Assembly (NCBI RefSeq): GCF_001940225.2
Contig: NZ_CP135164.1
Location: forward strand, 1,488,001 to 1,552,000
Length of the DNA: 64,000 nucleotides
Source: Roseburia sp. 499
Lineage (GTDB): Bacteria; Bacillota; Clostridia; Lachnospirales; Lachnospiraceae
Direction: 5' to 3'
Numbering within the stretch: position 1 is the stretch's first letter; each line of letters opens with the position of its first letter. Made by a program: the position numbers and the translations under genes. This document shows positions 1 to 7,849 of the stretch, one piece after another. The notes under the pieces were generated by a model. The model made no database searches. It saw nothing but the letters and a program-made list of their open reading frames with translations, and was not told the DNA's origin.

Positions 1-1
1 A

Positions 2-148
2 GTAAATACCAAATTTGCAAAAGAAGTGGGAATTCACTCCCAGCTACTGCATGCCTATCAGATGAAGTTTGAGGATGGAAGAGAAGTAACTGCCACTTTG
101 AGCAAAGAATTTCAGAAAGTGTTAGAGTATTTAAAAAATAACGGATGA
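2..148 (+). CDS. C-terminal fragment of an unrecognised protein
   Basis: The window opens inside this gene. The second frame is open from base 2 to a TGA at 146-148 and gives 48 residues. The visible tail is charged and probably helical, ending LEYLKNNG, with a short strand-like stretch (MKFEDGREVTATL) before it. I do not recognise the family and assign no function. It reads in the same direction as the genes that follow and is separated from them by a repeat- and hairpin-rich stretch. Confidence 0.6.
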   Translation, partial: VNTKFAKEVGIHSQLLHAYQMKFEDGREVTATLSKEFQKVLEYLKNNG

Positions 149-270
149 GAATAATTTTGTATTTTTTACATAAATTTAAAATGTAATTGCATTTTACCGC
201 AATTTATTGTAGAATGTAGTTAGAAAAGCTGTGAATCAGCGGTGGGTTGACACCTAAAATCTGATACTTT

Positions 271-360
271 TTCCGAACATAGGTGTCGGAGGTTGGCAGG
301 CAACGGAAAAACCTGTTATTTTCCAGACATAGGTGCTGGAGGTTGGCAGACAACGGAAAA
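271..360 (+). repeat. Tandem 50-nt repeat, two hairpin-forming copies
   Basis: Two copies of a 40-nt unit, 271-310 and 321-360, lie 50 nt apart and match at 35 of 40 positions. Each copy is bounded by arms that pair with one another: TTTTTCCG with CGGAAAAA in the first, TTTTCC with GGAAAA in the second. Inside, GGTTGGCAG.CAACGG can form a smaller stem. In addition GACACCT at 248-254 is complementary to AGGTGTC at 281-287, an alternative pairing partner for the first copy. I could not match it to a riboswitch class from memory. Confidence 0.6.
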
Positions 361-370
361 ATCAACCACG

Positions 371-411
371 AAAAGGGAATGTTTAGTGCTGCGGCATTAA
401 CGTTCCCTTTT
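371..411 (+). terminator. Strong intergenic hairpin (terminator or attenuator) upstream of the PBECR4-like gene
   Basis: The arms AAAAGGGAATGTT (371-383) and AACGTTCCCTTTT (399-411) pair with one G-U. After one bulged U the stem continues AGUGC with GCAUU around a UGCG loop, giving about 18 base pairs. The 3' arm ends in TTTT followed by C. It lies 27 nt before the start codon at 438 and just after the tandem repeat. It could end the upstream transcript or act as an attenuator for the PBECR4-like gene. Confidence 0.6.
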
Positions 412-437
412 CTAATAATAAAATTAAGGAAAATGTT

Positions 438-1106
438 ATGGACAAAAGACATGCAATTCAAATTATAACAAAATCGGCTAAATTATATAAAGAGTATTTG
501 GAAGATCAAAAAATACTATTTCTTTATGGCATACCATCTGAAATTAGAAAGCAGCTTGAAACAGAGGAAAATTATTTGCCACAGCTGAAGGGATACGAGG
601 TTGCTTTTCATCGCTATAATTTTTTACATTTGACAGGAGTAAGATTAAGTCCTAAGGTTGTATCTTCTATTCATTTTTACGAAAAATGTTTGAGTAACAG
701 ATTAACAGAAGAAGATTTTTCGTTTTCAAAAGACGGTTCCACAACTCAAAAGCTTGATATATTAGAAAATATGATGCAGATTAAGAAAACTGTAACAATG
801 ATTGGAGATTTTACAGGCAGAGGTCCAAAACTATTTACAGAAAAAGTTGCAGGAAATGTATGTGGATGTATTGGATTTGTAAAAGACCGTAATACCAGTT
901 TAAATGTTCCGAATACGTTATTGAAAAAAGATATAAGAGATGTAACAACTATACCAACACAAAAAGTGTACGCAGTGGCATCAAAGAAATATATGGATGA
1001 AAAATATTCTATATTTACAAAAGTGGATAAAAGTATACATATTAACGAATGTCGTTTTTCGGATGAAATAGAAAATATTTTAGAAAAGCCCAGACCATTA
1101 ATATAA
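438..1106 (+). CDS. PBECR4-like (barnase/EndoU/colicin-fold superfamily) protein
   Basis: The protein has 222 residues with no signal peptide or membrane segment. The order of motifs resembles the PBECR4 domain: an N-terminal helix rich in K/Y, then FLHLTGV (about residues 62-68), FYEKCLSNRL, a KLDILENMM stretch, GNVCGCIGF near 140 and a closing VPNTLLKKDIRDV segment. Members of the PBECR superfamily are predicted RNase-like or toxin-like domains common on phage and mobile DNA. No catalytic residue has been verified here. The ATG at 438 follows AAGGA at about 425-429. The preceding hairpin and the adjacent GNAT gene make this a small accessory cassette. The family call is from memory of its motifs. 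Confidence 0.6.
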   Translation: MDKRHAIQIITKSAKLYKEYLEDQKILFLYGIPSEIRKQLETEENYLPQLKGYEVAFHRYNFLHLTGVRLSPKVVSSIHFYEKCLSNRLTEEDFSFSKDGSTTQKLDILENMMQIKKTVTMIGDFTGRGPKLFTEKVAGNVCGCIGFVKDRNTSLNVPNTLLKKDIRDVTTIPTQKVYAVASKKYMDEKYSIFTKVDKSIHINECRFSDEIENILEKPRPLI

Positions 1107-1143
1107 AAATGTATCGTGAATAAAATTATAGGTGAGAAATATT

Positions 1144-1605
1144 ATGAAGTTTGTTAGAAAAATGTCTATCAGCGAAATTCCACAGGGTTTTGCCCTTATC
1201 CAAAATGTTTTTTATGAATTTATAGCGCCTGATTATTCAAGTGAGGGGATTGAAACCTTTGAAAATCAATTTTTGAAAAATACTGAATTTCAGCAAAAAT
1301 TTCATGATGGTAAAGAAGAAATGTACGGTGCCTTCGATAATGATGAATTAGCCGGTATTTTATCCATCAGTAATCATAATACTGTTTCTTGTGTATTTGT
1401 AAGAAAAGAATATCATAGACAAGGGATAGGTACTATGCTTTTTAATGAAATTATAAATATTTTGAAAATTCGCAATGTAACAGAAATTAAGCTAAATGCA
1501 TCACCATATGCTGTGCCCTTTTATCATGCAATTGGATTTCAGGACATGAAGAAAGAACAAGAATACAAGGGCATACGTTATACACCTATGAAAAGGAAGA
1601 TTTAA
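1144..1605 (+). CDS. GNAT family N-acetyltransferase
   Basis: This is a 153-residue single-domain GNAT protein. The acetyl-CoA pyrophosphate loop is VRKEYHRQGIGTML (motif A, about residues 92-105). The C-terminal LNASPYAVPFYHAIGFQ stretch is the usual motif B. The substrate cannot be read from sequence. I chose the ATG at 1144 because AGGTGA ends about 8 nt before it; an in-frame GTG at 1132 lies inside that ribosome site. It follows the PBECR4-like gene by 37 nt in the same direction and is probably co-transcribed, which would fit an acetyltransferase acting beside a toxin-like domain, but that link is only inference. Confidence 0.85.
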   Translation: MKFVRKMSISEIPQGFALIQNVFYEFIAPDYSSEGIETFENQFLKNTEFQQKFHDGKEEMYGAFDNDELAGILSISNHNTVSCVFVRKEYHRQGIGTMLFNEIINILKIRNVTEIKLNASPYAVPFYHAIGFQDMKKEQEYKGIRYTPMKRKI

Positions 1606-1665
1606 AATGATTCAAGAAGCAGTACACAGCCTATGAAATAACAACTTACTAACTTTGGAGGAATT

Positions 1666-2199
1666 ATGGCAACATGGAATTCAAGAGGTTTACGAGGTTC
1701 CACACTAGAAGAATTCATAAACCTCACCAATGAAAAATATTTATCGCAGGGACTGGCGCTAATTCAAAAAGTACCAACCCCAATTACGCCATTAAAAATA
1801 GACAAGGACAACCGCCACATCACGCTGGCATATTTTGAACAAAAAAGTACGGTAGACTATATTGGAGCTGTACAGGGAATACCAGTGTGCTTTGATGCCA
1901 AGGAATGCAATACAGACACCTTTCCTTTACAGAACATTCACTCGCACCAAATCGCATTTATGGGAAACATGGAAAAGCAGGATGGTATATCATTTTTGAT
2001 TATTTTTTATTCTCATCGAAATGAATTTTATTACCTGCGCTATGAAAAAATAATGGAATTTTGGAATCGTGCCCAAGAAGGTGGAAGAAAAAGTTTTCGT
2101 TATGAAGAATTAGAACCGGATTTTTTCTTTCATTCCCATGGTGGACTTTTAGTTCCATATTTGGATATGATGCAGAAGGATTTGGAAATGCGAGGTTGA
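1666..2199 (+). CDS. recU: Holliday junction resolvase RecU
   Basis: RecU is a homodimeric endonuclease that cuts four-way DNA junctions in Firmicutes recombination and chromosome segregation. The 177 residues show the RecU signature: NSRGLRGSTLEEFINLTNE at the N-terminus, the PTPI loop, the catalytic AYFEQKSTVDY...FDAKE core with conserved Asp and Glu-x-Lys (about residues 64-88) and the FPLQNIHSHQ segment. The ATG follows TTTGGAGGAATT. Its stop codon (2197-2199) overlaps the -35 box of the histidine operon promoter, so the two units are packed tightly. The ponA partner often found beside recU in Bacillus is absent here. Confidence 0.92.
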   Translation: MATWNSRGLRGSTLEEFINLTNEKYLSQGLALIQKVPTPITPLKIDKDNRHITLAYFEQKSTVDYIGAVQGIPVCFDAKECNTDTFPLQNIHSHQIAFMGNMEKQDGISFLIIFYSHRNEFYYLRYEKIMEFWNRAQEGGRKSFRYEELEPDFFFHSHGGLLVPYLDMMQKDLEMRG

Positions 2200-2224
2200 C
2201 AATTTGTTCTTTGTTGGATATAAT
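2196..2224 (+). promoter_or_regulatory. Consensus sigma-A promoter for the histidine operon
   Basis: TTGACA (2196-2201) and TATAAT (2219-2224) are both exact consensus boxes, spaced by 17 bp. The predicted transcript starts near 2231 and leaves a leader of about 63 nt before hisZ. This leader contains TTTAGT...ACTAAA complementary arms (about 2236-2257), but no T-box and no leader peptide rich in histidine. Confidence 0.85.
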
Positions 2225-2293
2225 ATGAATAATTTTAGTTTAGTAGCATGGTAGCACACTAAAGTGCATGACAATAGAAAATTGGAGGAAATT

Positions 2294-3481
2294 ATGGAAC
2301 GACGTTTATTACATACCCCGGAAGGTGTTCGGGATATTTACAATTCAGAATGCGCGAAAAAACTTGTTTTGCAGGATAACTTGCATAATCTACTAAAAAA
2401 ATACGGATATCATGCAATTGAGACACCGACCTTTGAATTTTTCGACATTTTCGGGAAGGAAATTGGAACAACTCCTTCCAAAGACTTATATAAATTTTTT
2501 GACCGTGAAGGAAACACATTAGTATTACGTCCGGATATTACTCCGTCTATCGCAAGATGCGTAGCAAAATATTATGCAGAAGAAGATTTACCGGTTCGTC
2601 TTTGCTATATGGGTAATACCTTTATTAATAATACCAGTTATCAGGGACGTTTGAAGGAATCTACACAGTTGGGAGCAGAGATGATAGGCGATAACTCTGT
2701 AGATGCAGATGCAGAAATTATTGCACTGGTAGTAAATGCTTTAAAAACAGCAGGATTACAAGAATTCCAGATTGGTGTTGGCCATGTGGGATTTTTTAAA
2801 GGATTAGTGGAGGCAGCAAAATTACAAGAAGAAACTGAAACTGAATTAATGAATCTGATTTCTAACAAAAACTTTTTTGGTGTAGATGAATTAATTGATT
2901 CACTTTGTCTAAATGCTGATTTAAAAGAGTTGTTTTCCATGCTGGGAAGTCTTAGTATGTCTGAAGATATGTTGAATCGTGCCAAGAAACTTGCAGCATC
3001 ATATCCTATGGTGTTAGAGGCATTGGAACATCTAGAATTATTATTACAGGTACTTTCCTGTTATGGAGTGGAAAAATACGTTTCCTTAGAACCAGGCATG
3101 ATTAGCAGTTACCATTATTATACTGGAATTATTTTTGCCGGATATACTTTTGGAAGTGGCGAGCCTATTGTAAAAGGTGGCAGATATGACAATTTACTTC
3201 CTTATTTTGGGAAAAATGCTCCTTCCATCGGTTTTGCTGTAGTTATTGATCAGTTGATGGCTGCGTTATCCAGACAAAAAATTGAAATACCGGTACAAGA
3301 TAATCAGGTCTTAATTGTTTATAAAGAAACCAGCCATGACAATGCCATTAAGAAGGCACTATCATTAAGAGAACAAGGCACAGGCGTTTCTCTTGTGAAA
3401 TGGGCAGCCCATAAAACAGTAGAAGATTATAAGGCATATGCTGCGCGAATGCACATGCAGGATATAACATTTATGGAATAG
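2294..3481 (+). CDS. hisZ: ATP phosphoribosyltransferase regulatory subunit HisZ
   Basis: HisZ is a catalytically inactive relative of histidyl-tRNA synthetase. It forms a complex with short HisG and confers histidine feedback control on the first step of histidine synthesis. The 395-residue protein has the class II synthetase-like core: TPEGVRDIY at the start, ETPTFEFFDIF, the motif-2-like RPDITPSIARCVAK (about residues 77-90) and KGGRYDNLLPYFG near 300. The C-terminal part is short. The ATG at 2294 is preceded by TTGGAGGAAATT; an in-frame GTG at 2264 has no ribosome site. It is the first gene of the his operon, directly before the short HisG it needs. Confidence 0.93.
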   Translation: MERRLLHTPEGVRDIYNSECAKKLVLQDNLHNLLKKYGYHAIETPTFEFFDIFGKEIGTTPSKDLYKFFDREGNTLVLRPDITPSIARCVAKYYAEEDLPVRLCYMGNTFINNTSYQGRLKESTQLGAEMIGDNSVDADAEIIALVVNALKTAGLQEFQIGVGHVGFFKGLVEAAKLQEETETELMNLISNKNFFGVDELIDSLCLNADLKELFSMLGSLSMSEDMLNRAKKLAASYPMVLEALEHLELLLQVLSCYGVEKYVSLEPGMISSYHYYTGIIFAGYTFGSGEPIVKGGRYDNLLPYFGKNAPSIGFAVVIDQLMAALSRQKIEIPVQDNQVLIVYKETSHDNAIKKALSLREQGTGVSLVKWAAHKTVEDYKAYAARMHMQDITFME

Positions 3482-3496
3482 CACGGGAGGAACAAG

Positions 3497-4150
3497 ATGA
3501 GATATTTAACATTTGCACTTGGAAAAGGAAGACTGGCGAAACAGACCTTGGAAACCTTTGAGAAAATTGGAATTACCTGTCAGGAAATGAAGGATAAAGA
3601 TACCAGAAAGCTGATATTTGTCAATGAAGATTTGAAATTAAAGTTTTTCCTTGCGAAGGGACCGGATGTTCCAACTTATGTAGAATATGGGGCTGCTGAT
3701 ATCGGGATTGTTGGAAAAGATACTATTTTAGAAGAGGCGCGTAATATTTATGAAGTATTGGACCTGGGCTTTGGAAAATGCAGGATGTGTGTCTGCGGTC
3801 CGAAGGATGCAGAAGAACTGTTAAAACACCATGAGTTAATCAGTGTAGCAACCAAATATCCTAGAATCGCCAAGGATTATTTTTATAACAAAAAACATCA
3901 GACCGTGGAAATTATCAAATTGAATGGTTCTATCGAACTGGCACCAATTGTTGGTCTGTCGGAAGTAATCGTAGATATAGTAGAAACCGGAACTACCTTA
4001 CGTGAAAACGGTTTAAGTGTATTAGAAGAAGTTTGTCCTCTTTCTGCTCGAATGGTAGTAAATCAGGTCAGCATGAAAATGGAAAATGAACGTATTACTA
4101 AATTAATCAGTGATTTGAAAGAGGTATTGGCAAAGGAGAATGGCAAATGA
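3497..4150 (+). CDS. hisG: ATP phosphoribosyltransferase catalytic subunit, short form (HisG)
   Basis: The enzyme joins ATP and PRPP to give phosphoribosyl-ATP, the committed step of histidine biosynthesis. At 217 residues it is the short form that lacks the C-terminal regulatory domain and depends on HisZ, which is encoded immediately upstream. Recognisable features are the N-terminal [13 protein letters not shown], the periplasmic-binding-like [13 protein letters not shown] and the PRPP-binding loop [14 protein letters not shown] (about residues 158-171). The ribosome site GGGAGGAAC precedes the ATG. Its stop overlaps the hisD start in an ATGA arrangement, implying translational coupling. 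Confidence 0.95.
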   Translation: MRYLTFALGKGRLAKQTLETFEKIGITCQEMKDKDTRKLIFVNEDLKLKFFLAKGPDVPTYVEYGAADIGIVGKDTILEEARNIYEVLDLGFGKCRMCVCGPKDAEELLKHHELISVATKYPRIAKDYFYNKKHQTVEIIKLNGSIELAPIVGLSEVIVDIVETGTTLRENGLSVLEEVCPLSARMVVNQVSMKMENERITKLISDLKEVLAKENGK

Positions 4151-5439
4151 GAACATTAAAATTAACAAGTGATACAAAAAAGAATCTATTAGAAGACTTA
4201 TTAAAAAGAAGTCCAAACAATTACACACAATATGAAGAAAGTGTCAATGCAATTATTGAAAAAGTACGTGCTGAAAAAGACGCTGCTGTTTTTTCCTATA
4301 CAAAACAGTTTGATGGTGCGGATATCAATGCTTCCAATATTCGTGTGACAGAAGATGAAATTAAAGAAGCATATACTTTAGTGGATGATAAATTGTTACA
4401 GGTAATGCGCAAATCCTTGGAAAACATTCGCGTTTACCATGAAAAGCAGAAGCAGTACAGTTGGTTTGACAGTCGTCCGGATGGTGTCATGCTTGGTCAA
4501 AAAGTAACCGCGCTTGCAAGTGCCGGTGTTTATGTACCTGGTGGAAAGGCTGCTTATCCTTCTTCGGTACTGATGAATGTTATCCCTGCAAAAGTAGCCG
4601 GTGTAGAAAAAATTGTGATGACTACTCCATGTAACAAAGAAGGAAAAGTCAATCCTGCCACATTAGTAGCTGCAATGGAAGCTGGTGTAACAGAAATCTA
4701 CAAAGTCGGTGGAGCACAGGCAATCGCAGCCCTTGCCTTCGGAACAGAGAGTATTCCTAAGGTAGATAAAATTGTAGGACCTGGAAATATCTATGTTGCC
4801 CTTGCAAAAAAGGCAGTATTCGGTCATGTTAGCATTGACTCAATCGCTGGACCAAGTGAGATTCTGGTATTGGCAGATGAAACATCTAATCCACGCTATG
4901 TAGCTGCAGATTTATTATCTCAGGCAGAGCACGATGAACTGGCAAGTGCTATTTTAATTACCACCAGTGAAGAATTGGCAAAGAAAGTATCAGAAGAAGC
5001 AGATAAGTTTGTAGCTGAGCTTTCCAGAAAAGAGATTATTGAAAAATCTCTGGAAAACTATGGATACATATTGATTGCAGATTCCTTAGACGAAGCAATT
5101 GAAACTGCCAACGAAATCGCATCCGAACACCTTGAAATTTTAACAGCAAATCCTTTCGAGGTTATGATGAAGATTAAGAATGCCGGAGCTATTTTCGTAG
5201 GCGAATATGCAAGTGAACCACTAGGTGATTATTTTGCAGGACCAAATCACATTTTACCTACCAATGGAACAGCCAAGTTCTTCTCGCCATTAGGAGTAGA
5301 CGACTTTATCAAAAAATCCAGTATTATTTCTTACTCCAGAGAAGCTTTAGAGCCTGTGTATAAAGATATTGTACAATTTGCAACCTCTGAACAGTTGACG
5401 GCCCATGCAAATTCCATTAAAGTAAGATTTGAAGATTAG
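4147..5439 (+). CDS. hisD: Histidinol dehydrogenase
   Basis: HisD performs the last two NAD-linked oxidations of the pathway, from L-histidinol to L-histidine. The 430 residues match the family length. Diagnostic stretches are [32 protein letters not shown], the family signature around [14 protein letters not shown], the zinc-binding SQAEHDE (about residues 258-264) and the GPNHILPT...GTAKF segment. It overlaps hisG by 4 nt. It belongs to the unbroken hisZGDB-hisIE operon. Confidence 0.96.
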   Translation: MRTLKLTSDTKKNLLEDLLKRSPNNYTQYEESVNAIIEKVRAEKDAAVFSYTKQFDGADINASNIRVTEDEIKEAYTLVDDKLLQVMRKSLENIRVYHEKQKQYSWFDSRPDGVMLGQKVTALASAGVYVPGGKAAYPSSVLMNVIPAKVAGVEKIVMTTPCNKEGKVNPATLVAAMEAGVTEIYKVGGAQAIAALAFGTESIPKVDKIVGPGNIYVALAKKAVFGHVSIDSIAGPSEILVLADETSNPRYVAADLLSQAEHDELASAILITTSEELAKKVSEEADKFVAELSRKEIIEKSLENYGYILIADSLDEAIETANEIASEHLEILTANPFEVMMKIKNAGAIFVGEYASEPLGDYFAGPNHILPTNGTAKFFSPLGVDDFIKKSSIISYSREALEPVYKDIVQFATSEQLTAHANSIKVRFED

Positions 5440-5458
5440 ATAGAAAAGAGGTAAAGGT

Positions 5459-6052
5459 ATGTCATTTCAAAGAAATGTACAACAAAACCGTAAAACAAAG
5501 GAAACCGATATTTCCCTTTCTTTTAATATTGACGGAAACGGCGAAACTCAGTTAGATACCGGAATTGGATTTTTCAATCATATGTTGGATGGTTTTGCCC
5601 GTCATGGTTTTTTTAACTTAAAGGTACAAGTAAAGGGCGATTTAGAAGTAGATCCCCATCACACCATTGAAGATACCGGAATTGTGCTTGGAACAGCAAT
5701 TCGAAAGTCCTTAGGCGATAAGCGGGGAATCAAGCGATTTGGCAGTTGTATTCTTCCTATGGACGAAACACTGGTACTTTGTGCTGTTGATTTGAGTGGA
5801 AGACCTTATTTTTCCTTTGAAGGAGAATTTACCACAGAGCGAGTAGGATATATGGATACCGAAATGGTACGGGAATTTTTCTATGCCATTTCCTATAGTG
5901 CGGGAATGAACTTACATATGAAAATATTAGCTGGAACCAATAACCATCATATGATAGAAGCTTTGTTTAAAGCATTTGGAAGAGCTCTGGATGAAGCAAC
6001 AACAATTGACCCGCGAATTACAGATATTATGTCAACGAAAGGTAGTTTATAG
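5459..6052 (+). CDS. hisB: Imidazoleglycerol-phosphate dehydratase
   Basis: HisB dehydrates imidazole glycerol phosphate to imidazole acetol phosphate. It is the monofunctional 197-residue form without a histidinol phosphatase domain. The two manganese-binding repeats are visible: [16 protein letters not shown] with [11 protein letters not shown] in the first half and SAGMNLHMK with [14 protein letters not shown] in the second. The ATG follows AAAGAGGTAAAGGT. The gene sits 19 nt after hisD and 8 nt before the hisIE fusion. The hisH, hisA, hisF and hisC genes that would complete the pathway are not in this window. Confidence 0.95.
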   Translation: MSFQRNVQQNRKTKETDISLSFNIDGNGETQLDTGIGFFNHMLDGFARHGFFNLKVQVKGDLEVDPHHTIEDTGIVLGTAIRKSLGDKRGIKRFGSCILPMDETLVLCAVDLSGRPYFSFEGEFTTERVGYMDTEMVREFFYAISYSAGMNLHMKILAGTNNHHMIEALFKAFGRALDEATTIDPRITDIMSTKGSL

Positions 6053-6060
6053 GTGATAAT

Positions 6061-7341
6061 ATGGAACACAAGAACCTGATTGCCACCATGTATTTAAAGA
6101 ATGGTATGGCAGTAAAAAGCCCACTTGAGTTAGAAAGCGTAGGTGATTTTAAGACTCTGGCTAAACTGTATAACGATAGTGGAATAGATAAATTATATAT
6201 TTTTGATTTATCCGATAATGACAATGAACATGATTTGAATCTTCACACCATTAAGGAATTATGCCGAATTGTAGAGATTCCTGTTTATGGTGGCGGAAAT
6301 ATTAATCGTTTAGAGGATATTAAGAAAATCCTTTATGCCGGATGCAAGGGAGCTATTTTAAACAGCGCCAAGCATGAAGCACTGCAGCTTGCAGAAGAAG
6401 GTGGACAGCGTTTTGGCAGAGAAAAAATGCTTCTTTCTATCGAAAATGTAGATATTTTATTTAAACATAAAGAAGAAGTAACGAAGTATATCCATAAATT
6501 AGTGGTTATGAATGAAAATATTGTTGACACTATGGGGAACGTAACCTCACTTCCATATAGTGTTATTATAAATGATTTTAATTTAGAACGTTGGGCAGAT
6601 ATATTAAAAAAAGATTCTGTTACTGGAATCGGCGGTAATTATATCAGCAATCCGGAAACCGATGTTATGAAGTTAAAAATGCTTCTTGCTATGCAAGGCG
6701 TAGAGACAGAAAAATTTGAGTCTTCTGTAGAATGGTCTGAATTTAAATTAAATGAACAAGGAATGATTCCGGTAGTTGTTCAAGATTATCAAACCTCTGA
6801 GGTATTAATGTTGGCTTATATGAATGAAGAGGCATTTAATACCACCCTTGCTACAGGAAAAATGACCTATTACAGCAGAAGTCGCCAAGAACTTTGGACG
6901 AAAGGTGAGACCTCCGGTCATTATCAGTATGTGAAATCTTTAACAATTGATTGTGATAAGGATACGATTCTTGCAAAAGTTTCCCAGGTTGGTGTGGCAT
7001 GTCACACCGGCAATCCAACTTGTTTCTTTACGGAATTAGTGAAAAAAGAATATACCGGTAAAAATCCATTAAAGGTATTTGAAAATGTCTATAATGTAAT
7101 TGCAGACCGCAAAGTACATCCAAAGGAAGGTTCTTACACCAACTATCTGTTTGATAAGGGAATTGATAAGATTTTGAAAAAAGTAGGAGAGGAAGCAACC
7201 GAAATTGTAATTGCAGCCAAGAATCCTGAGCCGGAAGAAATCAAATATGAAATATCCGATTTCTTGTATCACATGATGGTACTTATGGTAGAAAAAGGAA
7301 TTACCTGGGAAGAGGTTATGGAAGAATTAAGTCAGAGATAA
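6061..7341 (+). CDS. hisI: HisIE with an N-terminal degenerate HisF/HisA-like barrel
   Basis: The 426-residue protein has three parts. Residues about 1-215 resemble a HisF/HisA TIM barrel ([20 protein letters not shown] matches the HisF GGGI-R-EDA loop). Yet the position of the catalytic Asp in the HisF CLDVKDG motif reads TMYLKNG, and the second HisF Asp lies in SIENVD here. Residues about 238-330 are phosphoribosyl-AMP cyclohydrolase, with [17 protein letters not shown] and the metal-binding DCDKD...CHTGNPTC. Residues about 338-426 are phosphoribosyl-ATP pyrophosphatase, with [14 protein letters not shown] and [13 protein letters not shown]. The last two domains should carry out steps two and three of the pathway. 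The first is probably non-catalytic. Confidence 0.9.
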   Translation: MEHKNLIATMYLKNGMAVKSPLELESVGDFKTLAKLYNDSGIDKLYIFDLSDNDNEHDLNLHTIKELCRIVEIPVYGGGNINRLEDIKKILYAGCKGAILNSAKHEALQLAEEGGQRFGREKMLLSIENVDILFKHKEEVTKYIHKLVVMNENIVDTMGNVTSLPYSVIINDFNLERWADILKKDSVTGIGGNYISNPETDVMKLKMLLAMQGVETEKFESSVEWSEFKLNEQGMIPVVVQDYQTSEVLMLAYMNEEAFNTTLATGKMTYYSRSRQELWTKGETSGHYQYVKSLTIDCDKDTILAKVSQVGVACHTGNPTCFFTELVKKEYTGKNPLKVFENVYNVIADRKVHPKEGSYTNYLFDKGIDKILKKVGEEATEIVIAAKNPEPEEIKYEISDFLYHMMVLMVEKGITWEEVMEELSQR

Positions 7342-7346
7342 TATAC

Positions 7347-7390
7347 AAAAGGTATTTGTGATAAAAATAAACACAAGTACCTTTTTTTTT
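7347..7390 (+). terminator. Rho-independent terminator of the histidine operon
   Basis: AAAAGGTATTTGTG (7347-7360) pairs over 14 bp, one of them G-U, with CACAAGTACCTTTT (7372-7385). The stem is followed by a run of T residues to 7390. It lies 6 nt after the hisIE stop codon. Confidence 0.9.
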
Positions 7391-7457
7391 GCATTTCTTT
7401 GCATTTTTTCTTTTCCTTAAAACTAAAATAGAAATAAGAGGTTTTAAGGAGTTTTTT

Positions 7458-7778
7458 ATGGAAAAATCACTTCAACAATCAGTAGAAGAACGCAGAGCCT
7501 ATATCAATCAGATACGTTCTTCCTTTCAAACAGACAATTCCACTGCAACCGGACACTATTCCTTATATGGTACGATGGAAAAGAGAGAAGAACAAACACC
7601 AGCCGCATCCACGCTTGGCATCCGTACCATAATTGCACTTCTTATTTTTGCAGCATTTGTCTATTGTGATAAAGAAAAAATTACTTATCACGATTATTCC
7701 ACAGAACAAGTTTTTTCTCAGATAGAATGGAATCCGCTTCCAATGGACGAAATTGATGAGTATGTACAATCCCTTTAA
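7458..7778 (+). CDS. Small single-pass membrane protein of unknown function
   Basis: The 106-residue protein has a charged N-terminal half (KSLQQSVEERRAYINQIRSSF), one clear membrane segment (about residues 56-70, IRTIIALLIFAAFVY) and a short acidic C-terminal tail. There is no signal cleavage site. The ATG at 7458 follows TTTTAAGGAGTTTTTT; longer in-frame starts upstream fall in the his terminator. It stands alone between the his terminator and the promoter of the radical-SAM gene. I do not recognise a family. Confidence 0.65.
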   Translation: MEKSLQQSVEERRAYINQIRSSFQTDNSTATGHYSLYGTMEKREEQTPAASTLGIRTIIALLIFAAFVYCDKEKITYHDYSTEQVFSQIEWNPLPMDEIDEYVQSL

Positions 7779-7791
7779 AATATGCTATACT
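7763..7791 (+). promoter_or_regulatory. Promoter for the radical-SAM / RNase G run
   Basis: TGTACA (7763-7768) and TATACT (7786-7791) are spaced by 17 bp. A TGC triplet directly before the -10 box makes it an extended -10. The promoter overlaps the end of the small membrane protein gene and lies about 60 nt before the radical-SAM start at 7850. Confidence 0.65.
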
Positions 7792-7849
7792 AACATACAT
7801 GTGTGCAGATTCATCTGTACCAATAGAAGAAAATGATAAGGAGCAATTT

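Noticed and set aside
271..360. Known riboswitch class for the tandem repeat
   Set aside because: I compared by eye with glycine, guanidine, c-di-GMP, THF, ZTP and preQ1 consensus motifs from memory and none fits; no class is claimed.
2225..2293. T-box or histidine leader peptide before hisZ
   Set aside because: The leader is only about 63 nt, has no T-box antiterminator sequence and no run of histidine codons. A weak TTTAGT/ACTAAA stem alone does not support it.
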